This document shows positions 1 through 9,819 of a stretch of DNA of 37,673 nucleotides, piece after piece (position 1 is the first letter of the stretch; each line of letters opens with the position of its first letter). Position numbers and translations under genes: made by a program. The stretch covers positions 1-37,673 of the forward strand of contig NZ_BADT01000044.1 of the NCBI RefSeq assembly GCF_000239855.1, in the 5' to 3' direction. The notes under the pieces are model-generated. The model was not told the DNA's origin and did not search any database. It saw only the letters and a list, made by a program, of their open reading frames with translations. This DNA is from Pseudoalteromonas sp. BSi20652 (GTDB taxonomy: Bacteria > Pseudomonadota > Gammaproteobacteria > Enterobacterales > Alteromonadaceae).

Positions 1-2
1 TA

Positions 3-29
3 AAAAAACCGGACAAAAGCCGGTTTTTT
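3..29 (-). terminator. Rho-independent terminator of rpsT
   Basis: A hairpin with GC core CCGG (9-12 and 20-23) is extended by A/T pairs on both sides, with a 7-nt loop. On the minus strand it is followed by a T run. It lies 20 bp past the rpsT stop. The T run on the plus strand means it could also work in the other direction. Confidence 0.8.
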
Positions 30-48
30 ATATTCTATCAAAAACAAA

Positions 49-309
49 TTATAGAGCTTTAATCTTAGCTGCTATACGGCTCTTATGACGAGCTGCTTTG
101 TTTTTGTGAATTAGACCCTTAGTTGCGTAACGGTCTAGGATAGGTGTAGCAACAGAAAAAGCTTGCTGTGCAGCTTCTTTATCGCCCGCTTCAATAGCAA
201 CAAGTACTTTTTTGAAGTAAGTGCGCATCATTGAACGACGGCTTGCGTTGTGCTGACGGTTTTTTTCGCTTGTGATAGCGCGTTTTTTTGCAGACTTGAT
301 GTTAGCCAA
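49..309 (-). CDS. rpsT: 30S ribosomal protein S20
   Basis: This encodes S20, a small basic protein that binds 16S rRNA early in assembly of the 30S subunit. The 86-residue length is the family norm. The N-terminus is typical ([11 protein letters not shown]), and Lys/Arg-rich helices continue to the end, including [10 protein letters not shown] near the C-terminus. The ATG has a good ribosome binding site (AGGAG) about 7 nt upstream on the minus strand. The gene is monocistronic: it has its own promoter at 358-386 and its own terminator at 3-29. It diverges from murJ, as rpsT does beside murJ in P. aeruginosa. Identification is secure. Confidence 0.97.
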   Translation of the reverse strand: MANIKSAKKRAITSEKNRQHNASRRSMMRTYFKKVLVAIEAGDKEAAQQAFSVATPILDRYATKGLIHKNKAARHKSRIAAKIKAL

Positions 310-357
310 GGTTTGCTCCTAACAATCTTAAAATAAAGCTTAAATTAAAGGCCGTGG

Positions 358-386
358 AATATGCCTGTTTCTATCATGGATGTCAA
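358..386 (-). promoter_or_regulatory. sigma-70 promoter of rpsT
   Basis: On the minus strand a perfect -35 (TTGACA, 381-386) is followed after 17 bp by CATATT (358-363). The bases just after the -10 are GC-rich (CCACGGCC). Such a discriminator is typical of stringently controlled ribosomal promoters; that regulation is inferred. Confidence 0.75.
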
Positions 387-520
387 TTTAAATTTAACAA
401 TCCAAGAAAAACTGCACCATATAACGAGCATCAATTTGCCGCTTTAGCAGTTAATACCGACATTGTAACAAAGCACAGACCCCCAGCCTAGTGCTTTAAA
501 GCGATTTATAAAAAAGACTG

Positions 521-529
521 TGGCATAAT
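521..529 (+). promoter_or_regulatory. Extended -10 promoter candidate for murJ
   Basis: TGGCATAAT matches an extended -10 (TGn plus CATAAT) about 34 bp before the preferred murJ start. No convincing -35 is seen at 17 bp, which is tolerable for extended -10 promoters. Confidence 0.45.
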
Positions 530-562
530 CGCCTATATTGAGGATTTTTGAGTAGGTTTAAG

Positions 563-2143
563 GTGTCAAAAGGTTTATTTCGCTCCGGTATGATTGTTAG
601 TTGTATGACTATGATATCGCGTATTTTAGGGCTCGTTCGAGATGCAGTCGTTGCTAATTTATTAGGCGCAAGTGCGGCGGCTGATGTTTTTTATTTGCTA
701 ACCGTATTCCTAATTTTTTACGTCGTTTATTTGCAGAAGGTGCCTTCGCACAAGCATTTGTACCTGTACTGAGTGAAATTAAAGAACAGCAAGGCGACGA
801 CAAGGTCAGACTTTTTGTTGCACAAGCAGCAGGCACATTAGGAACCATTTTACTGATTGTCACTATTATAGGTGTTGTTGCCTCACCCGTTATTGCAGCA
901 TTGTTTGGCACCGGTTGGTTTATAGATTGGTGGCAGGGCGGACCCAATGCCGAAAAGTTTGAACTTGCAAGTTCATTACTTAAATTTACATTCCCTTATT
1001 TGTTTTTTGTAAGCTTAGTTGCGCTTAGTGGTGCGGTAATGAACGTGTATAACCGTTTTGCTGTTGCTGCATTTACACCTGTTTTACTCAATGTTTCTAT
1101 TATTACGTGTGCAATTTTTTTACATGATAAATTTAGTGTCGGGGCTTATTCTCTCGCAATTGGCGTATTTATTGGTGGCGTTGTGCAGTTATTGTTTCAA
1201 CTTCCATTTTTATACCGCGCAAAAATGTTGGCGCGTCCACGCTGGGCATGGCAAGACGAAAACGTAAAAAAAGTACGTAAACTTATGCTTCCTGCTTTGT
1301 TTGGCGTATCTATTAGTCAAATTAATTTGTTGCTTGATACCATGATTGCGTCATTACTGATGACAGGCTCGATTGCATGGCTTTATTATTCAGACCGTTT
1401 AATTGAATTCCCGCTGGGCTTATTTGGTATTGGTATTGCGACAGTTATTTTACCGGCGCTCTCTAGGTTACATAGCAGTAAAAAAAAGTAGCGACTTTCA
1501 GCATACTCTCGACTGGGGGGTACGTTTTGTTATATTTTTAGGTCTACCAGCAATGATAGGTCTAATGATCATCAGCCCACTTATTATTACCGTATTGTTT
1601 GACCACGGTGCGTTTAAAGAAGACAGTGTTGATCATGTTAAAGCAGTAAGTTTAGGCGTAGTCGCATATTCAGTAGGGCTTGTAAGCTTTATGCTGATTA
1701 AAGTACTGGCTCCTGGCTTTTATGCTCGTCAAGACACAAAAACGCCGGTGCGTATTGGTATTATTACCTTAGTGTTGAATATGGTATTTAATATTATGCT
1801 GGCTCCTTTTATTGGTTATTTAGGATTAGCACTCGCTACTTCGCTATCGGCTAGTTGTAATGCGTTTTTGCTGTATAGGCAGCTTAAAAAAGAAAATGTG
1901 TATCAGTTTTCATCAATGAGTATGCGCTTTACACTTAAATGTGTTGTTGCAAGTATTGTTATGGGAGTGGTTACATGGTTTGTGAGTAGTTACTATTACT
2001 GGGCTGCATGGGCTTTTACACAGCAGGTAATATTGTTGATAGCACTCGTGGCTTTGGCAGGTATTAGTTACTTTGTAATGCTATTTTTGATGGGCGTTAG
2101 ACTAAATACGATAAAAAGTGTAGCAATTACTGAATCAAACTAA
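563..2143 (+). CDS. murJ: Lipid II flippase MurJ, with two frameshifts in this sequence
   Basis: MurJ (MviN) is the polytopic inner-membrane flippase that exports lipid II for peptidoglycan synthesis; it is normally essential. The reading frame is broken twice. A base is missing near 687-696, after GASAAADVF; the continuation ANRIPNFLRRLFAEGAF follows in another frame. One A too many sits in the A8 run 1480-1487, where SRLHSSKK should continue as SSDFQHTLDWG. The two changes cancel, giving about 526 residues, close to the family length. Conserved segments such as GAFAQAFVPVL, VLAPGFYARQDTKTPV and YYSDRLIEFPLG are intact. GTG at 563 is preferred to TTG at 548, because it gives MSKGLFRSGMIVS and has TAGG 6 nt upstream. 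Both breaks are probably sequencing errors. Confidence 0.88.
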
Positions 2144-2158
2144 AAAAAAGATTATAAT
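2131..2158 (+). promoter_or_regulatory. Possible internal promoter for ribF-ileS-lspA
   Basis: A consensus -10 (TATAAT, 2153-2158) lies 16 bp after a weak -35 (TGAATC, 2131-2136), overlapping the murJ end. It would let the ribF-ispH block be transcribed apart from murJ. The weak -35 keeps this tentative. Confidence 0.35.
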
Positions 2159-2227
2159 CGGCAACTCTGCGGCTTCAATTAATTTTTAGTCGTCATTAAT
2201 AGCTCGCTAAACAAGGCATTAGGTGGC

Positions 2228-3177
2228 ATGGAGTTAATTAGAGGTATACACAATATTCGCCCACACCACTTTGGTTGTGTGTTAACTATTGGTAATTTTG
2301 ACGGTGTTCACTTAGGCCACGCAGAAGTATTAAAAGGCTTACTTACTGATGCTAAAGCGCATAGTTTGCCTAGCACTGTAATGCTATTTGAATCCCAGCC
2401 ACAAGAGTTTTTTGCTAAAAATAATGCACCAGCACGGCTAACGCGCTTACGAGATAAGCTACGTTTATTAAGTGATTTAGGCATTGAGCGAGTTATTTGC
2501 ATTAGCTTTAATCAGCAATTTGCAAACATGCATGCTGAGCAATTTGTTAATGATATTTTGATTAAAAAGTTAGGTGTTAAAGCGCTCACTGTTGGCGATG
2601 ATTTTAAGTTTGGAAAGCAACGCCAAGGTAACTTTGACTTACTTGCTAGCATGGGTAAGCAAGCGGGCATGGACGTAAAAAGCACTGCGAGTTTTCGTCA
2701 ATTAAATGCTAGAGTAAGCAGCACTTTAATACGAGATGCTTTGGCATCCGGTGACTTAGCAAGTGCTAAAATAATGCTTGGTCACGATTATGCTATTTCT
2801 GGGCGTGTTATACACGGTTGGAAAAGAGGACGTGAACTCGGTTTTAGAACGGCAAATATTGCCCTAAAACGCCAAGTGTGTCCTGTCAACGGGGTGTTTG
2901 CAGTGCAAGCAACGATTGCAGGAAAACAGATTTTTGGAGTTGCAAATGTAGGCAATAAGCCGACATTTAATGGAACTCGTGCATTATTAGAAGTTCACCT
3001 TTTTGATTTTGCACAGGATATTTACGGACAATTTATGCATGTGGAGTTAATAAAAAAACTTCGCAATGAAAAAAATTCGAGACATTAACACAATTAACGG
3101 CGCAAATAGCAACTGATGTTGCTGCCGCTAAGCAGTGTTTTGGTTTAAATCAGGTAGCCGATAGAGACGGAATGTAG
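2228..3177 (+). CDS. ribF: Bifunctional riboflavin kinase/FAD synthetase, with one C-terminal frameshift
   Basis: RibF converts riboflavin to FMN and then FAD. The N-terminal nucleotidyltransferase half shows TIGNFDGVHLGH, the HxGH-type nucleotide-binding motif, and the segment VGDDFKFGKQRQGN. The C-terminal flavokinase half shows RELGFRTANI (the GxPTAN region) and GVANVGNKPTFNG. As written, the frame stops at 3086-3088 after KLRNEKNSRH. Adding one A to the A7 run at 3069-3075 restores KLRNEKKFETLTQLTAQIA and runs to TAG at 3175-3177, giving 316 residues, the normal length. The restored stop leaves 5 bp before ileS, matching the usual tight ribF-ileS coupling. A homopolymer error is the simplest explanation. 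Confidence 0.92.
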
Positions 3178-3182
3178 GATAA

Positions 3183-6011
3183 ATGAGCGACTATAAACAT
3201 ACTTTGAACTTACCGGAAACACCGTTTCCAATGCGTGGCAATTTGGCACAACGTGAACCAAAAATGCTTAAAGCATGGTATGAAGACGACCTGTACGGTC
3301 AAATTCGCAGCGCTAAGAAAGGTAAAAAGACCTTTATTTTGCATGACGGCCCTCCGTATGCAAATGGCGATATCCATTTAGGCCACTCAGTTAATAAAAT
3401 ATTAAAAGACATAATTGTTAAATCTAAAACATTATCTGACTTTGATTCACCATTAGTCCCAGGTTGGGATTGTCATGGTTTACCAATCGAGTTAATGGTT
3501 GAGAAAAAAGTAGGCAAGCCGGGCGTAAAAGTAACCGCGAGCGAGTTTCGTGAAAAATGCCGTGCATACGCTAAAAAACAAGTTGAAGGTCAAAAAGTTG
3601 ATTTTAAACGTTTAGGCGTATTTGCAGATTGGGATAAGCCTTACTTAACAATGAACTTTGACTTTGAAGCGAATGCAATTCGTGTACTTGGTCGTATTAT
3701 TGAAAAAGGTCATTTGCATAAAGGTGCTAAGCCTGTGCATTGGTGTACAGATTGTGGTTCTGCATTAGCAGAAGCTGAAGTTGAATACCAAGATAAGCAA
3801 TCACCAGCGATTGATGTACGTTTTACATTTGTTGATCAAGATGCTGTTGTGAGTGCATTTGATTTGGCTGATGGTCACAAGGGTGAAGGCAGTGTTGGTA
3901 CTGTTATTTGGACAACAACACCATGGACGCTTCCTGCAAACCGCGCAGTAGCTGTGCATGCCGATTTAGAATATGCATTGGTGCAGGTTGAAGATGAAGG
4001 TGTACAACAACGTCTAATTTTAGGCTCTGAGCTTGTTAAAGATGCAATGGACCGTTTTGGTTTTAATCACTTTCACGTATTAGGCTATGTAAAAGGTGCT
4101 GCACTTGAAAACTTACAAGTAGCCCATCCTTTTTATGATTTTAATGTCCCCGTGATTGTTGCAGAACACGTAACGACTGACTCAGGCACCGGTGTTGTAC
4201 ATACAGCACCAGGGCATGGTCAAGAAGATTTCGTGGCTGGTTTAAATTACAACCTTGAAGTAGCTAACCCTGTTGGCGCTAATGGCGTTTATTTACCAGA
4301 TACTGAACTTTTTGCAGGTCAGCATGTATTTAAAGCAAATGCGAGCGTAATTGAAGTATTAAAAGAGCACGGTGCATTAATGCATCATCATGCTATAACT
4401 CATAGTTACCCACATTGTTGGCGCCATAAAACACCGATTATTTTCCGTGCTACACCACAATGGTTTGTAAGTATGGATCAGGCTAACTTGCGTCAAGATT
4501 CTTTAGAAGAAATTAAAAACACGCAGTGGTTGCCAGAGTGGGGCGAAAGCCGTATTTCGAACATGGTTGAAAGCCGCCCAGATTGGTGTATATCTCGCCA
4601 ACGTACTTGGGGTGTGCCAATTGCATTGTTTGCAGATAAAGATACCGGTGCACTTCATCCAAATACTCAAGAACTCATTGAGCAAGCTGCACAGTTAGTT
4701 GAAAAATCAGGTATTCAGGCATGGTACGATTTAGAACCAGCTACATTACTTGGTGAAGAAGATGCCAAGCAATACATGAAAGTGCAAGATACGCTAGATG
4801 TATGGTTTGACTCAGGTGTTTCACACGCATGTGTTGTAGACGCACGTGAAGACTTGGTTGGTCCAGCTGATTTATACCTTGAAGGCTCTGATCAGCACCG
4901 TGGTTGGTTTATGTCATCAATGATGACATCGGTTGCAATTAATGGTCATGCACCTTATAAACAAGTACTTACACATGGTTTTACTGTTGATGAAAACGGC
5001 CGCAAGATGTCTAAGTCACTAGGTAATGTTATTTCTCCACAAAATGTGATGAATAAACTAGGTGCCGACATTCTACGTTTGTGGGTGGCTTCTACCGATT
5101 ATACGGCCGAAATGACTGTATCGGATGAAATATTTAAACGTTCTGCCGATCGTTACCGCCGTATTCGTAACACCAGCCGTTACTTGCTAGCTAACCTAAA
5201 TGGTTTTGATCCAAAAACTGATCAAGTCGCTATTAATGACATGGTCGAGCTTGATAAGTGGATTGTTGGTCGTGCTGCACAACTTCAGGACGAAATTTTA
5301 GCCGCATACGATAGTTACCAAATGCTACTAGTAACGCAAAAGCTAATGAACTTCTGTACGGGTGAGCTTGGTTCGTTTTACTTAGACGTCATTAAAGATC
5401 GTCAGTACACAGCTAAGAGTGACAGCCATGCACGACGTTCTTGTCAAACAGCGCTTTATCATATTGCAGAAGCAATGACGCGTTGGATGGCACCTATTAT
5501 GAGCTTTACCGCACAAGAAATTTGGGAAGCTTTACCGGGTGAGCGTAGTGACTACGTATTTACATCTGTTTGGTACGATGGTTTACAAGCGCCAACAAAT
5601 AGCCAGTTTAGTAACGATGACTGGTTAGAAATTCTAACAGTACGTGACGAAGTAAACCGCTTATTAGAAGCTGCACGTAAAGAAGAAGTCATTGGTGCAA
5701 CGCTTCAAGCAACGGTTAATTTATTTACGGGTAATGAGCTTGCCGCTAAATTAAATGCACTTGGTGATGAACTGCGTTTTGTATTATTAACATCGGCCGT
5801 AAATGTTTCTGAAGTTGATAGTCAGCCAGCTGATACACAAGCTACCGAAATTGAAGGTTTATTCATTAGTGTTGCTGCAACAGATGCTGCTAAATGTGAG
5901 CGTTGTTGGCATTACAGTGAAGATGTAGGTGTTAACCCTGCTCATCCTGAAATTTGTGGTCGTTGTGTAAGTAATGTTGACGGCGAAGGCGAAAAGCGTC
6001 AATTCGCTTAG
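3183..6011 (+). CDS. ileS: Isoleucyl-tRNA synthetase
   Basis: IleS charges tRNA-Ile in the cytoplasm and edits misactivated valine. It is a 942-residue class I synthetase of the usual bacterial length. The HIGH-type motif is HLGH at residues 65-68 and the KMSKS loop is at 608-612. Between them lies the CP1 editing domain, with [12 protein letters not shown] and [12 protein letters not shown]. The C-terminus carries a zinc-binding four-cysteine cluster at C905, C908, C925 and C928. ATG has AGGA 5 nt upstream, within the ribF stop region, so translation is probably coupled. lspA follows after 12 bp, as in E. coli and Pseudomonas. Confidence 0.98.
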   Translation: MSDYKHTLNLPETPFPMRGNLAQREPKMLKAWYEDDLYGQIRSAKKGKKTFILHDGPPYANGDIHLGHSVNKILKDIIVKSKTLSDFDSPLVPGWDCHGLPIELMVEKKVGKPGVKVTASEFREKCRAYAKKQVEGQKVDFKRLGVFADWDKPYLTMNFDFEANAIRVLGRIIEKGHLHKGAKPVHWCTDCGSALAEAEVEYQDKQSPAIDVRFTFVDQDAVVSAFDLADGHKGEGSVGTVIWTTTPWTLPANRAVAVHADLEYALVQVEDEGVQQRLILGSELVKDAMDRFGFNHFHVLGYVKGAALENLQVAHPFYDFNVPVIVAEHVTTDSGTGVVHTAPGHGQEDFVAGLNYNLEVANPVGANGVYLPDTELFAGQHVFKANASVIEVLKEHGALMHHHAITHSYPHCWRHKTPIIFRATPQWFVSMDQANLRQDSLEEIKNTQWLPEWGESRISNMVESRPDWCISRQRTWGVPIALFADKDTGALHPNTQELIEQAAQLVEKSGIQAWYDLEPATLLGEEDAKQYMKVQDTLDVWFDSGVSHACVVDAREDLVGPADLYLEGSDQHRGWFMSSMMTSVAINGHAPYKQVLTHGFTVDENGRKMSKSLGNVISPQNVMNKLGADILRLWVASTDYTAEMTVSDEIFKRSADRYRRIRNTSRYLLANLNGFDPKTDQVAINDMVELDKWIVGRAAQLQDEILAAYDSYQMLLVTQKLMNFCTGELGSFYLDVIKDRQYTAKSDSHARRSCQTALYHIAEAMTRWMAPIMSFTAQEIWEALPGERSDYVFTSVWYDGLQAPTNSQFSNDDWLEILTVRDEVNRLLEAARKEEVIGATLQATVNLFTGNELAAKLNALGDELRFVLLTSAVNVSEVDSQPADTQATEIEGLFISVAATDAAKCERCWHYSEDVGVNPAHPEICGRCVSNVDGEGEKRQFA

Positions 6012-6023
6012 GAGTTATTCTTA

Positions 6024-6524
6024 GTGAGCAAACTAGCCCAAAAAAGTGGTTTAGTGTGGCTTTGGTTGAGTCTATTACTATTAGTAATAGACTTTGCCAG
6101 CAAAACACTTGTTGTAGGGACTATGGCTTATCAAGAGTCAATAAATTTACTCCCTGTTTTTAGTATTACCTATGTGCATAACTACGGTGCTGCTTATAGT
6201 TTTTTAAGTGATGCGGGTGGTTGGCAGCGTTGGTTTTTAAGTGCGATTGCAATCGCTATAAGCGTCTTATTGGTGTGGTGGTTAAAACGTTTACCTGCAA
6301 CAAATAAAGTACTGTGCGGTGCTTATGCACTGGTACTTGCAGGCGCTATTGGTAATTTATACGATCGTATTGCGTATGGTTATGTAATCGACTTTATTCA
6401 CGTATTTTATAAAGACTCGCATTTTCCTGTATTCAATATTGCCGATTGCGCTATTTGTATTGGCGCAGCATTATTGTTATTTGACGCCTTTACCGGCGAG
6501 AGTCCAAAGGAGCATAAAGCATGA
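6024..6524 (+). CDS. lspA: Prolipoprotein signal peptidase (signal peptidase II)
   Basis: LspA is the inner-membrane aspartyl protease that cleaves lipoprotein signal peptides before the lipid-modified Cys. The 166-residue length is typical, with four hydrophobic segments. The conserved blocks are present: DFASK near the N-terminus, YVHNYGAAYSFL, GAIGNLYDRIAYGYVIDFI with a catalytic Asp, and FNIADCAICIG with the second. Translation starts at GTG, with AGGAG upstream. The gene overlaps fkpB by 4 bp (ATGA). Two lipoproteins in this window, BamD and the product at 26580, are likely substrates. Confidence 0.96.
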   Translation: MSKLAQKSGLVWLWLSLLLLVIDFASKTLVVGTMAYQESINLLPVFSITYVHNYGAAYSFLSDAGGWQRWFLSAIAIAISVLLVWWLKRLPATNKVLCGAYALVLAGAIGNLYDRIAYGYVIDFIHVFYKDSHFPVFNIADCAICIGAALLLFDAFTGESPKEHKA

Positions 6525-6961
6525 GCCAAGCTGTAATTGGTGAAAACTCGCAAGTAATTTTCCATTTTTCTATTAAATTAGAAGATGGCTCTGCCGCTGA
6601 TTCTACCAAAGTGCACAACAAACCTGCTAAATTAACAATGGGCGATGGCAGCTTAACGGCAAACTTCGAAAAGTGTTTATTAGGACTAACTGCAGGCGAA
6701 AGTAAAACGTTTGAATTAGAACCTGAAGATGCTTTTGGTAAGCCGAATCCAGATAATATTTACTATGTTGATCGCAGTAAATTTGGCCCAGAAACACCAG
6801 CTAAGGTAGGTGCTATTATTGCGTTTACTCAACCTGATGGCACTGAGCTACCTGGTTTAGTTCGCGAAGTGCAAGGTGAGTCGGTAACGATTGATTTTAA
6901 TCACCCTTTAGCGGGTCAGCGTTTAACGTTTGAAGTTGATATTATTGAGGTGGAAGGTTAA
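6521..6961 (+). CDS. fkpB: FKBP-type peptidyl-prolyl isomerase, SlpA/FkpB type
   Basis: FkpB is a small cytoplasmic isomerase and chaperone of the SlyD-like FKBP branch, with an FKBP fold interrupted by an insert-in-flap domain. Visible hallmarks are [32 protein letters not shown], the ledger [13 protein letters not shown] and the C-terminal [16 protein letters not shown]. The length of 146 residues is normal. It lacks the His-rich tail of SlyD, which supports FkpB. It is coupled on both sides: the start overlaps lspA by 4 bp and the stop overlaps the ispH start by 1 bp. The lspA-fkpB-ispH order is widely conserved in gammaproteobacteria. Confidence 0.93.
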   Translation: MSQAVIGENSQVIFHFSIKLEDGSAADSTKVHNKPAKLTMGDGSLTANFEKCLLGLTAGESKTFELEPEDAFGKPNPDNIYYVDRSKFGPETPAKVGAIIAFTQPDGTELPGLVREVQGESVTIDFNHPLAGQRLTFEVDIIEVEG

Positions 6962-7890
6962 TGGAAATATTACTAGCTAATCCACGCGGCTTTTGCGCTG
7001 GTGTTGACCGTGCTATTAGTATTGTTGAGCGCGCCCTAGATATTTTTGAAAAGCCAATTTATGTGCGCCACGAAGTAGTACATAACCGTTATGTGGTTGA
7101 TGGATTAAAAAGTCGTGGTGCGGTGTTTGTTGAAGAGCTTGATCAAGTACCTGACGACAGCATTGTTATTTTCAGCGCACATGGCGTTTCACAAGCTGTT
7201 CGTTCGGAGGCTAAACGTCGTGATTTAAAAGTATTTGATGCAACATGTCCGCTTGTAACTAAAGTGCATATGGAAGTTACACGTGCGAGTCGTAAAGGTA
7301 TTGAGTGTATTTTAATTGGGCACCAAGGTCACCCTGAAGTAGAGGGAACAATGGGACAATATGATAACTCAGCCGGTGGCATTTATCTTGTTGAAACCGT
7401 TGATGATGTTGTTGCGCTTAATGTAAAAAATGCTGAAAATCTTTTTTACTGCAGCCAAACAACGCTTTCTGTTGATGATACTGCCGATGTTATTGATGCG
7501 CTACGCGGTAAGTTTCCATCAATTGACGGACCTCGTAAAGATGACATTTGTTATGCAACGCAAAATCGTCAGGATGCTGTTCGTGACTTAGCTGATAAAG
7601 TTGATGTGCTATTAGTTGTTGGCGCTAAAAATAGCTCTAACTCTAATCGCTTACGTGAACTTGCAGATAAAATGGGCACAGTGGCTTATCTAATTGATGA
7701 TGCAACTGATGTACAAGAGCAGTGGGTTTCAGGCTCTAAATCAGTTGGCGTAACTGCGGGTGCATCTGCGCCAGAAGTACTTGTACAACAAGTAATAAGC
7801 CGATTAAAAGAGCTTGGTGGTAAGCAAATTATTGAAAATCCAGGCGAAGTAGAAAGTATTGTATTTGCTGTTCCTGTTGAGCTGCGTTAA
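6961..7890 (+). CDS. ispH: 4-hydroxy-3-methylbut-2-enyl diphosphate reductase
   Basis: IspH (LytB) catalyses the last step of the MEP isoprenoid pathway, reducing HMBPP to IPP and DMAPP with a [4Fe-4S] cluster. The three cluster cysteines are in the conserved contexts [12 protein letters not shown] (C12), [11 protein letters not shown] and [11 protein letters not shown]. The substrate-binding SNSNRL motif and GASAPE near the C-terminus are also present. The 309-residue length is typical. The start overlaps the fkpB stop by one base (TAATG). It ends the housekeeping operon; 38 bp later the LytS-like kinase begins, and no terminator is visible in between, so read-through is possible. Confidence 0.97.
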   Translation: MEILLANPRGFCAGVDRAISIVERALDIFEKPIYVRHEVVHNRYVVDGLKSRGAVFVEELDQVPDDSIVIFSAHGVSQAVRSEAKRRDLKVFDATCPLVTKVHMEVTRASRKGIECILIGHQGHPEVEGTMGQYDNSAGGIYLVETVDDVVALNVKNAENLFYCSQTTLSVDDTADVIDALRGKFPSIDGPRKDDICYATQNRQDAVRDLADKVDVLLVVGAKNSSNSNRLRELADKMGTVAYLIDDATDVQEQWVSGSKSVGVTAGASAPEVLVQQVISRLKELGGKQIIENPGEVESIVFAVPVELR

Positions 7891-7928
7891 TCTAAATATA
7901 GCGTTAGTTTAAATAAAGGAGAGTCGTT

Positions 7929-8961
7929 ATGAGCAAAGTGCCACAATCAGATGCATTGCTTTTTTCGGCTCTTTTTAATGATAGAGGGGTATTATCGTCT
8001 TTAGTTGTGACGCAAGTTATAGCTATTATTTTAGCGTTTGCACCCAATGTAGAAGGTGATGTTTGGTTACGCCTTGGTGTCATAAGTTTGTTTTTACATT
8101 TAACTGTATTATTCAGTACTTCTTCTTTATATTTTTGTAGATTCTTTTTACAGAAAAAAACCAACCGATTCAGATCACCGCCTTCCTCACTGCTTTTATA
8201 CTAAGCACTATTATATTTAGTTTTTGTATTCCTACATTACTGTTGATATTGGAGTTGATGAGCAACTACTTTATTTTATTCTTCGTAATTGTATTATTGT
8301 ATTTTTATTGGCTGCATTATTTGTTCAATTTTTATTAATTTATTTTGAAAAAGAACAACAAACAAAAGCACTTTCTCGCGCTGAGCTCGATGCATTACAA
8401 GCACGTATTAGACCCCATTTTTTATATAATAGTTTAAATACAGCTGCTGAGCTTACTCATCATGATGCAAATGCTGCGGAGCAAGCTATCTTAGCTTTGG
8501 CTGCTTTATCGCAAGCCGCAATGCGCTCAGGGCAAAGCGTACCACTTGAGGATGAAATTGCGTTAAGTAAGCAATATGTTGCACTTGAATCTTGGCGTTT
8601 TGGCAGTCGGTTAAAAGTTGATTGGCAAATACCAAGCGAGTTACCCACATTGGCGCTGCCTTGTTTAACGCTTCAACCATTAATTGAAAATGCAGTTTGT
8701 CATGGTGTCGAAATCAGTGAAGTAGGTGCAACAATTAAGGTTGAGTTACATGTTACAACAGGTTATTTAACAATTATTGTCTCTAACCCTGTAACAGTCA
8801 GTGATGTAAAAACAAGACCTAATAACGGTATGGCACTTGAAAATATTCGTCAACGTTTAAACATTTATTATAATAATAAAGCGCAATTAACTATTACTAA
8901 TAAAAACGATGTATTTAGAGTAAAAGTTGTGATCCCAAAATATATCGAGAAAGCCTTGTGA
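7929..8961 (+). CDS. LytS/AlgZ-type membrane sensor histidine kinase, with two frameshifts
   Basis: This is a sensor kinase of the LytS/AlgZ (FimS) class. The N-terminal half has about four hydrophobic membrane segments. The C-terminal half carries the His_kinase motif LQARIRPHFLYNSLN, with the likely phospho-accepting His in RPHF, and the ATPase N-box LTLQPLIENAVCHG. The G-box is weak. The frame is broken twice: one A is missing in the A7 run 8154-8160, and one T in the T5 run 8221-8225. Repair gives about 344 residues, with TAFLTAFILSTIIFSF joined to VDEQLLYFILRNCII. The start has a strong AAGGAGAG site. Its stop overlaps the response regulator start, so the two form one unit. AlgZ-AlgR in Pseudomonas is the functional analogy. 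Confidence 0.85.
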
Positions 8962-9658
8962 ATATACTTATTGTAGATGATGAGCCGCTTGCAAGAGCGC
9001 GTTTAAAAAGGTTAATTGCTACACATAAAAACATGACAGTACTTGCAGAGGCAAGTAATGGGAATGAAGCTTTAACACAGGTAAAAAAATAGTACCAGAT
9101 TTAGTGCTTTTAGATGTTGATATGCCAGGTATTAACGGTTTAGAGGTAGCTAAGGAACTCAATAAATTAACCATCCCACCGGCAATTGTTTTTGTTACAG
9201 CTCATCCTGAACATGCTTTAAATGCCCTTCAGTTAAGTGCCGCAGGCTATTTAGTTAAGCCCATATCAGAGCAGGCTTTACAAACAGTACTCGAACAAGT
9301 CGGGCGTCTAAATAAAGCGCATTTACAAAAGCAACAGGCTGTAAAAATAAGTTATCAATTAGCAGGAACACTTAAGAGTGTTGAAATGGACGCTATTTAT
9401 TACTTTAACGCTGAAGAAAAGTATACAAAAATGGTACTTAAAGGCGCAGAAGCGCTTATTGAACAAAGTTTAAAGCAGCTTGAGTTATTATACCCAGCCT
9501 ATGTTTTACGTATTCATCGTAATACGTTGGTAAATAAAAGTAAGATTATAGCACTGCATTCCCAAAGTAATGGGAATCACGCTATTCAATTACAAGGCTG
9601 TGATGAATTACTGCCAGTGAGTAGACGAGAGCTTAAAACAGTTAAAAATGCACTTTAA
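8958..9658 (+). CDS. LytTR-family response regulator (AlgR-like), with one frameshift
   Basis: The receiver domain starts NILIVDDEPLARARLKRL, continues with the phospho-acceptor Asp in LVLLDVDMPGINGLE, and has the conserved Lys in GYLVKPIS. A LytTR DNA-binding domain follows, with DAIYYFNAEEKYTKM and YVLRIHRNTLVNKSKI. The GTG start at 8958 overlaps the kinase stop (GTGA). The frame stops early at TAG 9090-9092; one extra A in the A7 run 9083-9089 restores QVKKIVPDLVLLDVD and gives 233 residues. Read strictly, only an N-terminally truncated product from ATG 9104 would form. The gene precedes the minor-pilin operon, and two LytTR-like sites lie between them, so it probably controls that operon. 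That role is inferred from context and from AlgR control of fimU-pilV in P. aeruginosa. Confidence 0.88.
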
Positions 9659-9719
9659 ATTATGATGGATCAGTTTTAATGCATAACTTATAAAAGCACG
9701 ACGAATTAAATTTTGTATT

Positions 9720-9750
9720 AACCGTTTATCAACAAATATAACCGCTTGTC
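9720..9750 (+). promoter_or_regulatory. Tandem LytTR/AlgR-like binding sites
   Basis: Two direct repeats, AACCGTTTATC (9720-9730) and AACCGCTTGTC (9740-9750), are spaced 20 bp start to start, about two helical turns. Each matches 7 of 9 positions of the AlgR site CCGTTCGTC. LytTR regulators generally bind paired direct repeats on one helix face. The sites lie between the LytTR gene and the pilV promoter. Confidence 0.55.
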
Positions 9751-9788
9751 CTAGTATCAATTGAATCCTTAAATTAATAGCATAAACT

Positions 9789-9794
9789 TATAAT
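9789..9794 (+). promoter_or_regulatory. -10 element of the pilV-pilE operon promoter
   Basis: A perfect TATAAT lies 25 bp before the pilV ATG. No good -35 is present 16-18 bp upstream (best is CCTTAA), as expected for an activator-dependent promoter. The LytTR-like repeats end about 38 bp upstream of this -10. Confidence 0.5.
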
Positions 9795-9819
9795 CAGATA
9801 ATTTTTATTTGGTTCTACT

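Noticed and set aside
1480-1491. Programmed ribosomal frameshift at the murJ A8 run
   Set aside because: Continuing murJ needs a +1 shift, whereas A-run slippery sites usually give -1. A second unrelated break in the same gene makes an indel error likelier.
9104-9658. Stand-alone LytTR regulator starting at ATG 9104
   Set aside because: The upstream frame encodes the missing start of a normal receiver domain (NILIVDDEPLARAR), so this is the downstream part of one frameshifted gene.
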